A stretch of 64,000 nt of DNA from Phytohabitans kaempferiae (GTDB taxonomy: Bacteria > Actinomycetota > Actinomycetes > Mycobacteriales > Micromonosporaceae), in contig NZ_JBHLUH010000064.1 in the NCBI RefSeq assembly GCF_042433955.1, positions 85,019 through 149,018 of the forward strand, read 5' to 3'. The translations under genes and the position numbers were made by a program. Positions 37,044 through 44,590 of the stretch are shown here, piece after piece. How positions within the stretch are numbered: the stretch's first letter is position 1; each line of letters begins with the position of its first letter. The notes beneath the pieces are model-generated. The model made no database searches. It saw nothing but the letters and a program-made list of their open reading frames with translations, and was not told the DNA's origin.

Positions 37044-38047
37044 GACGACACCCCCGGCCCCCGGCCTGAACCGTCCAGGCCGGCCGAACTGCCGGAAATT
37101 GGTGGTTTGGTCAGGACGAGGACGTCCTCGTGCGCGATCAGGTGCATCGGCACCCCGCCGGCGCGGGCCTTGCGGACGGCGGCCAGTTGGAAGAACGACG
37201 GCCGGGCGACCAGTGCGCCGTCGCGGACGGCGGCCAGCAGTGCCACGCACCGTTCCACCGGCACCAGCCCGGCGGTGGTGCCGGCGGCGATGACTGCGGA
37301 GGGCAGGTCGACCAGTTCGCCGCGGCGCCGCCACGGCCGGGCCGTGACCACCACGACCCCGCCGGGCCGCAGAAGTTGTGCGCAGCCGGCCAGGATCTGG
37401 GTGAACCCGGCGGCCAGGCCGGGCAGGTCCCGGTAGGCCAGGTTGCCTTTGTCGGTGCCGTCGTTGTAGCGGTTGTCGGACTTGTGCACGCCGGCCCCGG
37501 CTTCCGGGCGAACGAGGCCGTGCACGGTCGGCCCGTAGGGCGGGGAGGTCACTACCAACGCGACCTGCCCGTGCAGCGCGGTGGGCAGCAGGGAACCGAT
37601 CCGGGTGGCGTCACCGCGAATGACCGAGCCGTGGCCGGTGGCGCCTTGGGTGTGGGCGTGGGCGAGGTTGGCGTCGGCGACGTCCGACCAGCGGGACTCG
37701 TACTCCACTCCGATCGCGTCCCGTCCGGCGTGGACCGCCTCGACCAGGGTGGTGCCGATCCCGCACATCGGGTCCAGTACCAGATCCCCCGGTCGGGAGT
37801 AGGCGGAGATCGCGTGCGCGGCGATCGCCGGCAGCATCCGCGCCGGATGCGCCACCGACCCGGCCACGTAGCGTCCGCGCCGCTGTACCGGCCCGGTCCG
37901 CTGCGCCGTCACCCACACCGAGAGGCGCTCCGCGCTGGGATCGCCCGGGTGCTGCTCGTCGTGTTCGGTGCTCGTGGCGGATGTCGGGGCGGTCGGGTCC
38001 AGGCTGTTGTCGAGGGTGTGGTGGTGCTTGTCTTGGCGGTCAGGCAT
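37040..38047 (-). CDS. DNA methyltransferase (N4/N6 type), intact partner
   Basis: The 335-aa enzyme starts at ATG 38047, overlapping the end of the upstream gene by eight bases. Motif I is DPMCGIGTTLVEAVHAGRD followed by AIGVEYE. Motif IV reads VVTSPPYGPTVHG. A strand-rich end includes CAQLLRPGGVVVVTARPW and HEDVLVLTKPP. The whole protein is clearly similar to the gene upstream (38040-38936), which has lost these catalytic motifs. It is therefore probably the active member of a pair. Confidence 0.88.
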   Translation of the reverse strand: MPDRQDKHHHTLDNSLDPTAPTSATSTEHDEQHPGDPSAERLSVWVTAQRTGPVQRRGRYVAGSVAHPARMLPAIAAHAISAYSRPGDLVLDPMCGIGTTLVEAVHAGRDAIGVEYESRWSDVADANLAHAHTQGATGHGSVIRGDATRIGSLLPTALHGQVALVVTSPPYGPTVHGLVRPEAGAGVHKSDNRYNDGTDKGNLAYRDLPGLAAGFTQILAGCAQLLRPGGVVVVTARPWRRRGELVDLPSAVIAAGTTAGLVPVERCVALLAAVRDGALVARPSFFQLAAVRKARAGGVPMHLIAHEDVLVLTKPPISGSSAGLDGSGRGPGVSS

Positions 38048-38936
38048 GGCGGCCACCGCCGGTCGGGGTGAACACGAGCAGGTCGGCGTGCACGCGGGCG
38101 TGCACCACCACCTGCGCCCCACCGCCGCCGTCTGCGGGCGGGACGAGTTCGTGCGGGCGGACGTGGTAGACGAAGTGGTCGCCGTCGGCGCGGGCCGCGA
38201 CCGCGACGATGTGCTGCAGGTAGCCCAGCCCCGCACTGGCGGCGGCGACGACCAGCGGACCGAAGTCCTCCGGCGTGGCCGCCAACCCGGCCGGGACACC
38301 AACCACCAGCACCAGGCAGCCGCCCGGGCGCAGCAGCTTGGCGCAGGCGGCCAGCAGCCACGCCAACCGCACCCGGGCCGCGGCATCGTCGCCGTGCAAC
38401 GGCCACGCGGCGACCACGAGACTGGTGGCGCCCAGCAGACTGCCGTCGGCCGGCAGCGGCGGGACCGGTTCGGCCGGCGGGGGCAGGTCGGGATCGGTCA
38501 GGTCGTCGCCGAACCAGGCGGACAGCTCCGGCGGCTCCGGACCGTCCTCCTCAAGCCATGTGTGCCCGGCCGCGGCACTGCCGGGCTCGGCCGGGCCGGC
38601 GGGGTCGGCGGACTCGTCCTCGCCTGCGGTGTGGGTGGGGCCGATGATCAGGGAGGCGTTGTCGGTGAACCACGCCGGGTGGTGCAGCCGACGCCCACGC
38701 AGGCAGGCGCCGGTGAGGGCGTGGCCGTCGGTCAGGTCGACGACCGCCTCACCGGGCCGGCTGTACGCGGACACCAGCCGGTACGCCAACCGGACGGTGA
38801 CGGTGTTGGTGGGCTCGTCGTTGTGGCCGGCGGTACGCCAGACCGTGATCGGCACCGGCGGGTCACCAGGGACCAGATCGGCGTCGCCCGAAGGGTCGGG
38901 GACAGGAGACGGGATGGAAGGCGGGTGCGTGCTCAT
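38040..38936 (-). CDS. Methyltransferase-like protein without catalytic motifs
   Basis: The 298-aa protein starts at ATG 38936 and is the first gene of the operon. It aligns with its downstream neighbour at YSRPGEAVVDLTDG (the neighbour has YSRPGDLVLDPMCG), CAKLLRPGGCLVLVVGVP and VHARVHADLLVFTP. The SAM-binding glycines and the SPPY motif are gone, the latter replaced by SLVVAAWP. Long acidic and proline-rich insertions (EEDGPEPPELSAWFGDD) are present. This suggests a non-catalytic, structural or DNA-binding subunit rather than an enzyme. Confidence 0.7.
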   Translation of the reverse strand: MSTHPPSIPSPVPDPSGDADLVPGDPPVPITVWRTAGHNDEPTNTVTVRLAYRLVSAYSRPGEAVVDLTDGHALTGACLRGRRLHHPAWFTDNASLIIGPTHTAGEDESADPAGPAEPGSAAAGHTWLEEDGPEPPELSAWFGDDLTDPDLPPPAEPVPPLPADGSLLGATSLVVAAWPLHGDDAAARVRLAWLLAACAKLLRPGGCLVLVVGVPAGLAATPEDFGPLVVAAASAGLGYLQHIVAVAARADGDHFVYHVRPHELVPPADGGGGAQVVVHARVHADLLVFTPTGGGRHA

Positions 38937-38970
38937 CAAAGTGGTGGGCTCCGCGCCACGCCGCGATGCG

Positions 38971-39051
38971 CTGACACCCCCTAACCGGGGTTTGTGAGAG
39001 CTGACGAACGCTCCCCGCCTCTCACACCGCTCTCACACGCGAACACAGTCC
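38971..39051 (+). repeat. Left arm of an 82-bp inverted repeat
   Basis: This segment (beginning CTGACACCCCCTAACCGGGG) is matched over about 82 bases, in inverted orientation, by 41045-41126, with roughly 80 per cent identity and long exact blocks such as TTTGTGAGAGCTG and CCCCGCCTCTCACACC. It contains several TGTGAGAG/CTCTCACA motifs facing one another. It lies 35 bases upstream of the minus-strand modification operon. Confidence 0.8.
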
Positions 39052-39983
39052 CGATTCGTCCACCTGTCCGTGGGCGGGGGCGCGCGAAGGCACGCCGCTT
39101 CCCGCCACGCCGCCGGCGGTGGCGAGGACCATCGACAGGGGGACACGGGGTCGGTGCGGCCCTGCGGACGCGCGTGGATCGAAGTGCCCCGACGGGACGT
39201 TCCGGTGCACGGGCTGTCAACAGCCCTCGGGCAGACCGCTTGACCGCGTGGCCCGGACGCAGGCCTCGGGCGTCGATGGCGCGGGTCAGCGGAAAGGACT
39301 TCAGGGGATGTCAACGGTCATGCCTGGGTCGTGCGGCGGACGGGGACGCGGACAGCACGCCGGGTCAGGACAGTCGGACGTGTGTCGCGTAGGGCGGGCG
39401 CCGGTCACGAACGCCGACCGCCAGCGGGGACATGGTGTGTCCGGTCACGGGTCCGTCCGCTGGCGTCGATGACCGCTCGCGGGGGAAGGACAGGTAGGAC
39501 GTGCGCGTGTCCTGGCGGTCGACGCGACGGGTGACCGTGACCGCGGGCGGACAGAGGTCCTGTTAGACGGACGCCTGTGTCCGGCGGGCCGGCGTGTGCC
39601 AGGAAGCCGGCTGCGACAGCAGCGTAAGACTGGCTGTGACAGGGGTGCGAGAGACGTGTCAGAGCCGGGCATGACCGATGCGCCGCCTGCGACAGCCCTC
39701 TGAACTGCCGCCCGGTCATCCATTCCCAGCCGTGTCAGGCAGACGGTCACACTGCCAGGTCAGAACCCCTTCCGACCCGCTGCCGGCATCGATAACAGAG
39801 GATGTGTTCCGGTGCTGTGAGACCGGTGTGACCGAGACCGTGCGGCATCTGCGACGCGGCGGAAAGGTGCGTTGGGCAGCGCTGTGACCGTGGTGGCAGA
39901 GCCGTATGGCGCACTACCGGGGACGGCCTGTCCCCTGGACGGGTCGGGACTGGAGCCCTTGTTTCTGTCATGGGAGATGTGGC
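39052..39983. other. Long intergenic region upstream of the sigma-like gene
   Basis: No open frame in these ~930 bases has a domain or consistent composition. The sequence is rich in short GTGTC, GACA and CGGAC elements in both orientations (for example around 39360, 39430, 39500, 39570 and 39650). Such density could mark binding sites, a replication or transfer origin, or only base bias. GGGAGA at 39969-39974 is the ribosome binding site of the next gene. Confidence 0.4.
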
Positions 39984-40862
39984 ATGACCGCGTCCGAGAA
40001 CGACTTTCCGACCTCGCCGCTGCAGGCTGCGGACACCGCGTTCGCCGCTTTGACCACCGGTCCCGCGCCGCTGTCGCTGGACTGTGACCGGCTCGGCGGC
40101 GACCTGGGCCTGCCGGTCGGTCAGGTGCCTTTGACCGACCTGCGGGACTGGCTGCTGGAGCATCCGCGCGCCTACCCGGCACGGGACGCGGTCTGGCGCG
40201 AGCTCGTCCTGCGTGCCCGCCTGTCCGGGCCGCAGTGGGTCATCGCCGCGGTGGGCATGGCGATGCCGGCCCTGGTCCGTATCGCCGCCGACCTGTGCGA
40301 CGGCTACCAAGGGGACCCGGACGACATCGACGCCGAGGTCCTGACCGGCTTCCTGACCGCGCTGAAAGACACCGTCGACCTGGCAAGGCCCGCCCCGCAC
40401 GCATGCCTGCGTGGGGCCGCCTTCCGGGCCGGGCGGGCGCTGCGCCTGGCCCAGCACACGCTGCTGCCGGTGCCGGACATCGAGCAGGTCGCCGCCGGCC
40501 CGCGTATCCCGAAGCGGCCGTACGGGCACCCGGACCTGCTGGTCGAACGGGCCAACCAGCTGGGCCTGATCGATGACGAGGACACCCAGCCCTACATCGA
40601 CATCCGGCTCGGACACCGGGCCCCCGAACCGATCGCCGCCGCACACGGCCTCAGCGTGGACGCCCTACGGATGAGGCTGATGCGCGCCGACGCCCGCATC
40701 GCCGCCGCCCTCGCCAACGGCGAACTGACCGGCACGCTGTCCCCCGAGGCCGCCGAACAGATCGCCAAGCAGGCCGAGCACCGGGACGCGATCCGCGCCG
40801 CTGCCGCTGCTGCCCGCCGCCCCCACCCGGCCACTGCGGGCGCGGCGCTCGCCGCGGCCTGA
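39984..40862 (+). CDS. Sigma-factor-like regulatory protein
   Basis: The ATG at 39984 is chosen for the GGGAGA upstream; the product has 292 aa. The middle part (WVIAAVGMAMPALVRIAADL, then DIDAEVLTGFLTALKDTV and LRGAAFRAGRALR) resembles sigma region 2-like helices. The C-terminal part (IDIRLGHRAPEPIAAAHGLS, VDALRMRLMRADARIAAAL) resembles a region-4-like helix-turn-helix. Proteins of this kind are found on actinomycete ICEs. The gene lies between two inverted 82-bp repeats and between the two divergent operons, so it may be their common regulator. A strong terminator follows. Confidence 0.6.
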   Translation: MTASENDFPTSPLQAADTAFAALTTGPAPLSLDCDRLGGDLGLPVGQVPLTDLRDWLLEHPRAYPARDAVWRELVLRARLSGPQWVIAAVGMAMPALVRIAADLCDGYQGDPDDIDAEVLTGFLTALKDTVDLARPAPHACLRGAAFRAGRALRLAQHTLLPVPDIEQVAAGPRIPKRPYGHPDLLVERANQLGLIDDEDTQPYIDIRLGHRAPEPIAAAHGLSVDALRMRLMRADARIAAALANGELTGTLSPEAAEQIAKQAEHRDAIRAAAAAARRPHPATAGAALAAA

Positions 40863-40891
40863 AGACCTCGCCGAGTCCCTTTTCGTACCCG

Positions 40892-40940
40892 GCGGGCCGA
40901 GGGCTTTCGACGAACATGATGCCGGAAGCCCTCGGCCCGC
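40892..40940 (+). terminator. Rho-independent terminator
   Basis: GCGGGCCGAGGGCTT pairs perfectly with AAGCCCTCGGCCCGC over 15 bases around a 19-base loop and is followed by TTTCG. It lies 30 bases after the sigma-like gene and should end its transcript before the type IV operon. Confidence 0.85.
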
Positions 40941-41044
40941 TTTCGCCTTGTATAACAGCGCGTGGGCGCACGGACGGCGCCTGCCGGTCGGTGCGAAATT
41001 TCGAGAACAGAGCAGGCCAGCTGCGAAAGGACAAGCCGCACGCT

Positions 41045-41126
41045 GGACTGTGAGGCCGGTGTGAGTGTGGTGTGAGAGGCGGGGTGCGTTCGCCAGCTCT
41101 CACAAAGCCCGGTTAGGGGGTGCGAG
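41045..41126 (-). repeat. Right arm of the 82-bp inverted repeat
   Basis: The inverted partner of 38971-39051. It carries the same TGTGAGAG/CTCTCACA motifs and lies 315 bases upstream of the first type IV secretion gene. As each arm points toward its own operon, both are candidates for a shared promoter or operator. Confidence 0.8.
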
Positions 41127-41440
41127 AGCAGAACGGCCCTGGAACGCGCGGGAGGTCGCTTGGCTCTTGCCTCGCCGCCGGGCGTACCAGGCACGTTGGC
41201 CGAAGCTGGGTGCCCTCGGGTGCCGCGCCATTCGATGCGCTGACACACGTCGAACACGCCCACCTGCAGGGAGGAGCAGCTCCTCCCGAGGGCCACCGTT
41301 GTTGACGGCTCGACGCGCACTGCTGGCCCGGCGGCGGGCTCCCCCTTTTGACCGCCCGACGTCGCCCCACTTTCCGCGCCCCACCCCAGCCTTTGGCCGG
41401 GTTGGGTGCCCGGCGGGCCGGGGCGGGAGGTGAAACCGTC

Positions 41441-41824
41441 ATGTTTCGTATCCCGGCACGCCCGCGTGCCCTCACCTATCCTCGCCGCCGCCTGCGCACC
41501 GGCGCTCACCTGCTGGCGCATGTCGCCACGGTGGTGCTGATCCTGTCCGTGCCGGCCGCCGCGTTCGCCGCGCCCGGCGATGACGCCAACACCGCGGCAC
41601 TACGCGCGGTTATCAACAACCTGCGGTTCTGGGTGATGGGGATCCTCGCCGCGATCGCCACCCTCTACCTGGTCCTGGCCGGCGTCTACCGGGCCACCGC
41701 CGGTGGTGACCCGGCCCAGGTCGACAAGTCGAAGGAGGCGTTCAAGAACGCCCTGATCGGCTACGCCCTGGCCGTGCTGTCGCCGGTCGTGCTGGGCATC
41801 CTGCAGTCCCTGCTGCCCCGGTGA
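41441..41824 (+). CDS. Pilin-like (TrbC/VirB2-type) membrane protein
   Basis: The ATG at 41441 follows GGGAGGTG. The 127-aa product has a basic N-terminus, a first hydrophobic segment with an AFA-type signal-peptidase site (VVLILSVPAAAFAAP) and two more membrane helices (FWVMGILAAIATLYLVLAGV, IGYALAVLSPVVLGIL). This pattern fits the VirB2/TrbC pilin-like subunits that open many actinomycete type IV operons. The next gene follows after four bases. Confidence 0.7.
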   Translation: MFRIPARPRALTYPRRRLRTGAHLLAHVATVVLILSVPAAAFAAPGDDANTAALRAVINNLRFWVMGILAAIATLYLVLAGVYRATAGGDPAQVDKSKEAFKNALIGYALAVLSPVVLGILQSLLPR

Positions 41825-41828
41825 GGCG

Positions 41829-42758
41829 ATGATGTGGCCCTTCGACGTGCTCTCCATCGCCGGCGCCATGAACGGCGTCGCCGCCTGGCTGCTCAAACAG
41901 GTCGTCGACGCGTTCCTGGCCATCCTGAAGATCATCGAACACGGTCTGCTGGTCAGCCCGAACATCACCGCCCTGCCCCAGGTTCAGGCGTTGACCGGCC
42001 GCAGCGTCGCGATCGTCAACGCCACCTTCGTGCTCGTGTTCGTCGCTGCCGGCACCCTGGTCATGGTCGGCGGGAGCGACGAACGCGCCCGCTACACCGT
42101 CAAGGACCTGCTGCCCCGCGCGGTCGTCGGGTTCGTCGCCGCGCACTTCACCTCGCTGCTGCTGTCCACCCTGATCCGGCTGGCGAACGCGGTCACCGCC
42201 GCTGTCACCGGGCAGCGCCTGGACGACACCGGCGCCCTGCGGGCGATGTCCGCACAGGTCCAGGCGGCCGCGCAGAACCCGACCTCACCGCTGCTGGCCG
42301 CGGTCCTGATCGGCATCATCGCTGTGCTGCTGGCCACCACCACGCTCGCCCTGGTATCCCGGGTCGCCGGGCTGCTGGTGCTGGCGGTGATCGCACCGAT
42401 CGCCCTGGCCCTGCACGCCCTGCCACAGACCGACCCGATCGCCCGGCTGTGGTGGCAAGCCACCGCGGGCTGCCTGGTCACACCAGTCCTGCAGGCGTTC
42501 ACGCTGCAGGCCGGTAGCTGGATGCTGCTGGACCCGCAGCACATGCTGCCGATGCTCGGCCTGCCCGGCGACCCCGGCGCGACCGCGAACCTGCTCGTCG
42601 TCATCGTGCTGCTCTGGACGACCGTACGCATCCCGGCCCTGGTCGCCCGCTACCTGAACACCGGCGGCCCTCGGCAGTCGTTCCTCGGCACGATCGTGCG
42701 GGTAGTGGTCGTCCAACACGGCACCCGCGCCCTCGGCGCAGTCGCTCGAGGGCGGTGA
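41829..42758 (+). CDS. VirB6/TrbL-like multi-spanning membrane protein
   Basis: The 309-aa protein has at least six hydrophobic segments (for example VAIVNATFVLVFVAAGTLVMV, LLAAVLIGIIAVLLATTTLA and LVSRVAGLLVLAVIAPIALA) and a conserved-looking middle (LPQTDPIARLWWQATAGCLV). Size, topology and operon position match the inner-membrane channel protein of type IV secretion (VirB6/TrbL). The start is ATGATG at 41829, with GGTGAGG upstream. Confidence 0.75.
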   Translation: MMWPFDVLSIAGAMNGVAAWLLKQVVDAFLAILKIIEHGLLVSPNITALPQVQALTGRSVAIVNATFVLVFVAAGTLVMVGGSDERARYTVKDLLPRAVVGFVAAHFTSLLLSTLIRLANAVTAAVTGQRLDDTGALRAMSAQVQAAAQNPTSPLLAAVLIGIIAVLLATTTLALVSRVAGLLVLAVIAPIALALHALPQTDPIARLWWQATAGCLVTPVLQAFTLQAGSWMLLDPQHMLPMLGLPGDPGATANLLVVIVLLWTTVRIPALVARYLNTGGPRQSFLGTIVRVVVVQHGTRALGAVARGR

Positions 42759-42889
42759 GCCGGCCATAACCCCGTCATCTGAACATCGGATACGCCGGTC
42801 CGGACGCGGATGCCGATCGGCGCTTCATACTGCGCCCTCTCCGCTTCGTGTTTGGGTTCCGGTTTGTCGATAGTGGCCCCGAGGTGTCG

Positions 42890-43252
42890 TCAGCCGTTGG
42901 ATGCGGCGCACCCTGGCTGTCGTCGGGTTGGTGCGGTCTGCGTTCGATTGGTCCACGCTCGCATGATCTCCGCTGCCAGCCAATGTCCGCTGATCTCGGC
43001 TTCCTCGATGACCGAGATGCCGTTGGTGCGGCGCAGTGGATCAGCTCCTCGGGCGAGCAGGAACGCGGTGACATCGACGTGGAGCGGCGTGCCAGTCTGG
43101 ACATGGCCGTCGTGTTCGACATCAATGGCGTGACGCAGCAGGGTCCAACCATCGCCGTTGTCGTCTTCGATATCGGCGCCCGCGTCGAGCAGGTCGCGTA
43201 GCCGAGGCAGATCCTCGTGTTCGACTGCTTGGTGGGTCGGTGACCAGGACAT
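42890..43252 (-). CDS. Ankyrin-repeat protein inserted in the type IV operon
   Basis: The 120-aa product contains ankyrin units: HQAVEHEDLPRLRDLLDAGA, then DGWTLLRHAIDVE and VDVTAFLLARGADPLRRTNG. It is small, soluble and encoded on the strand opposite to the secretion genes, in the 870-base gap between the VirB6-like and PrgI genes. It probably binds a protein partner. No attachment to secretion is known. Its GC and codon use are slightly lower than those of the surrounding genes, suggesting separate acquisition. Confidence 0.75.
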   Translation of the reverse strand: MSWSPTHQAVEHEDLPRLRDLLDAGADIEDDNGDGWTLLRHAIDVEHDGHVQTGTPLHVDVTAFLLARGADPLRRTNGISVIEEAEISGHWLAAEIMRAWTNRTQTAPTRRQPGCAASNG

Positions 43253-43289
43253 TACAGACCCGGCTCCAATCTGTCAGCTAGTGGGCGGA

Positions 43290-43600
43290 TGGGTTTGAGC
43301 CGGAACGAGCTGATGACCTTCGCACGGTAGATCGCTTGTGTAGCGGCGTCTCGGGGGGATGCACCAGCTTCCGCTGGGGCCGCGACGGGTAGGGACTTGC
43401 GGAGCCAGGGTGCCAGCGTCGATCAACGCCCGCGTCACCGCAAGCCCTTCGACGGCGAACCGGCCCGGCAACGCCTCCGGGCCCCGGTCCGTCCAGGACT
43501 GCGACAGCGAGATCCGCCGCTGCCGCCGTCGATCGCATACACGAACACCAGGACGCCCTTCACCCGGGCGCTGAACAACACCGGCAACCCCTGACCCGTC
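43290..43600 (-). pseudogene. Possible remnant of an unknown gene
   Basis: Minus-strand sequence reads LPVLFSARVKGVLVFVYAID, then after a frame change SQSWTDRGPEALPGRFAVEG and LAVTRALIDAGTL. This looks like real protein sequence but no start or family is recognised. It lies directly upstream of the ankyrin gene on the same strand and may have been brought in with it. Confidence 0.3.
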
Positions 43601-43627
43601 AACGGGTGGAAAGGGCGCGAGCGACCA

Positions 43628-44590
43628 ATGAATCCGAAGAAGAACTCCTACGACGAGCCCTATACAGCTCGTGTCCCCGCCGACGTCGACGCCCCCGACA
43701 AGATCGTGTACGGGTTGACGTTCCGGCAGTTGGCCATCCTCGCCGTCGCCGGCGCCGGCCTGTACCTGCTTTGGCAGGCCCTGCACGAGCTTGTGCCGGG
43801 GCAGGTTCTGGTCGGTGTCGCGGTGGTCGTGGCCGGGCTGGCGTTCGGCGTGGCGGTCGGCCGCCGCGACGGCCTGTCGTTGGACCGGTGGCTGCTGCAC
43901 GGGCTGCGGTTCACCCGCGCCCCCACCCGCCTGTCCACATCAGACCAGCCAGTTCCGTTACCGCAGTGGGTAGAGGTCCCGGCCAAGGTACGGGTGCCGT
44001 TACCGGCACCGCTGCGGCTGCCTGCCGAGGCGATCGACGACGACGGCCAGATCGCCCTGGACGGCCGGTATGCGACGGTGGTCGCGGCGTCCAGTGTCAA
44101 CCTCGCCCTGCGCACCCCGGGCGAGCAGGCCGCGCTGATCGAGGCCTGGGGACGGTGGCTCAACTCGCTGTCCGCCCCGACCCAGGTCGTCGTCTCCGCC
44201 CAACCGGTCGACCTGCGCGGCTACGCCCGCGCCCTCGCCGGCACCGCCGAGAGCCTTGCCCATCCGGCGCTGCGTGCCGCGTGCGCCGACCACGCCGCAT
44301 TCCTGGCGGACCTGGCCGACCGCCGCGATCCGCTGCAGCGGCAGATCCTCATCGCCTGCTCCACCACGGCGGGCGAGCACGGCGAGCACGCCGCCCGCCG
44401 CCGGGCCGACGACACCGTCCGCGCCCTGTCCGGGCTCGGCGTGGCCACCCGGGTCCTGGACGGTGCCGAGGTCACCGCCGCCCTCGCCGCGACCGCCGAC
44501 CCCTACCGGCCGGCCCGCCCCGCCCGCCAGGCCGGCGCGCACACCGTCATCACCGGACCCACCACCCGTAAGGAGGGGAATGAGTCGTGA
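43628..44590 (+). CDS. PrgI-family type IV secretion protein
   Basis: The 320-aa protein has the PrgI layout: a short N-terminus (RVPADVDAPDKIVYGLTFRQ), two adjacent membrane helices (LAILAVAGAGLYLLWQAL, VLVGVAVVVAGLAFGVAVG) and a soluble part (VVAASSVNLALRTPGEQAAL, WLNSLSAPTQVVV). In Gram-positive conjugation systems PrgI is an inner-membrane partner of VirB4. Its stop overlaps the VirB4 start (GTGA at 44587). GGAAAGG precedes the ATG. Confidence 0.8.
   Translation: MNPKKNSYDEPYTARVPADVDAPDKIVYGLTFRQLAILAVAGAGLYLLWQALHELVPGQVLVGVAVVVAGLAFGVAVGRRDGLSLDRWLLHGLRFTRAPTRLSTSDQPVPLPQWVEVPAKVRVPLPAPLRLPAEAIDDDGQIALDGRYATVVAASSVNLALRTPGEQAALIEAWGRWLNSLSAPTQVVVSAQPVDLRGYARALAGTAESLAHPALRAACADHAAFLADLADRRDPLQRQILIACSTTAGEHGEHAARRRADDTVRALSGLGVATRVLDGAEVTAALAATADPYRPARPARQAGAHTVITGPTTRKEGNES

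Noticed and set aside
36312..37436. A 374-codon plus-strand frame
   Set aside because: It is antisense to the PP-loop enzyme gene and contains no recognisable motif.
39052..39983. Origin of transfer or replication
   Set aside because: Short GTGTC/GACA elements are frequent, but no clear iteron series or nick-site consensus could be defined by eye, so it is only noted as an intergenic region.
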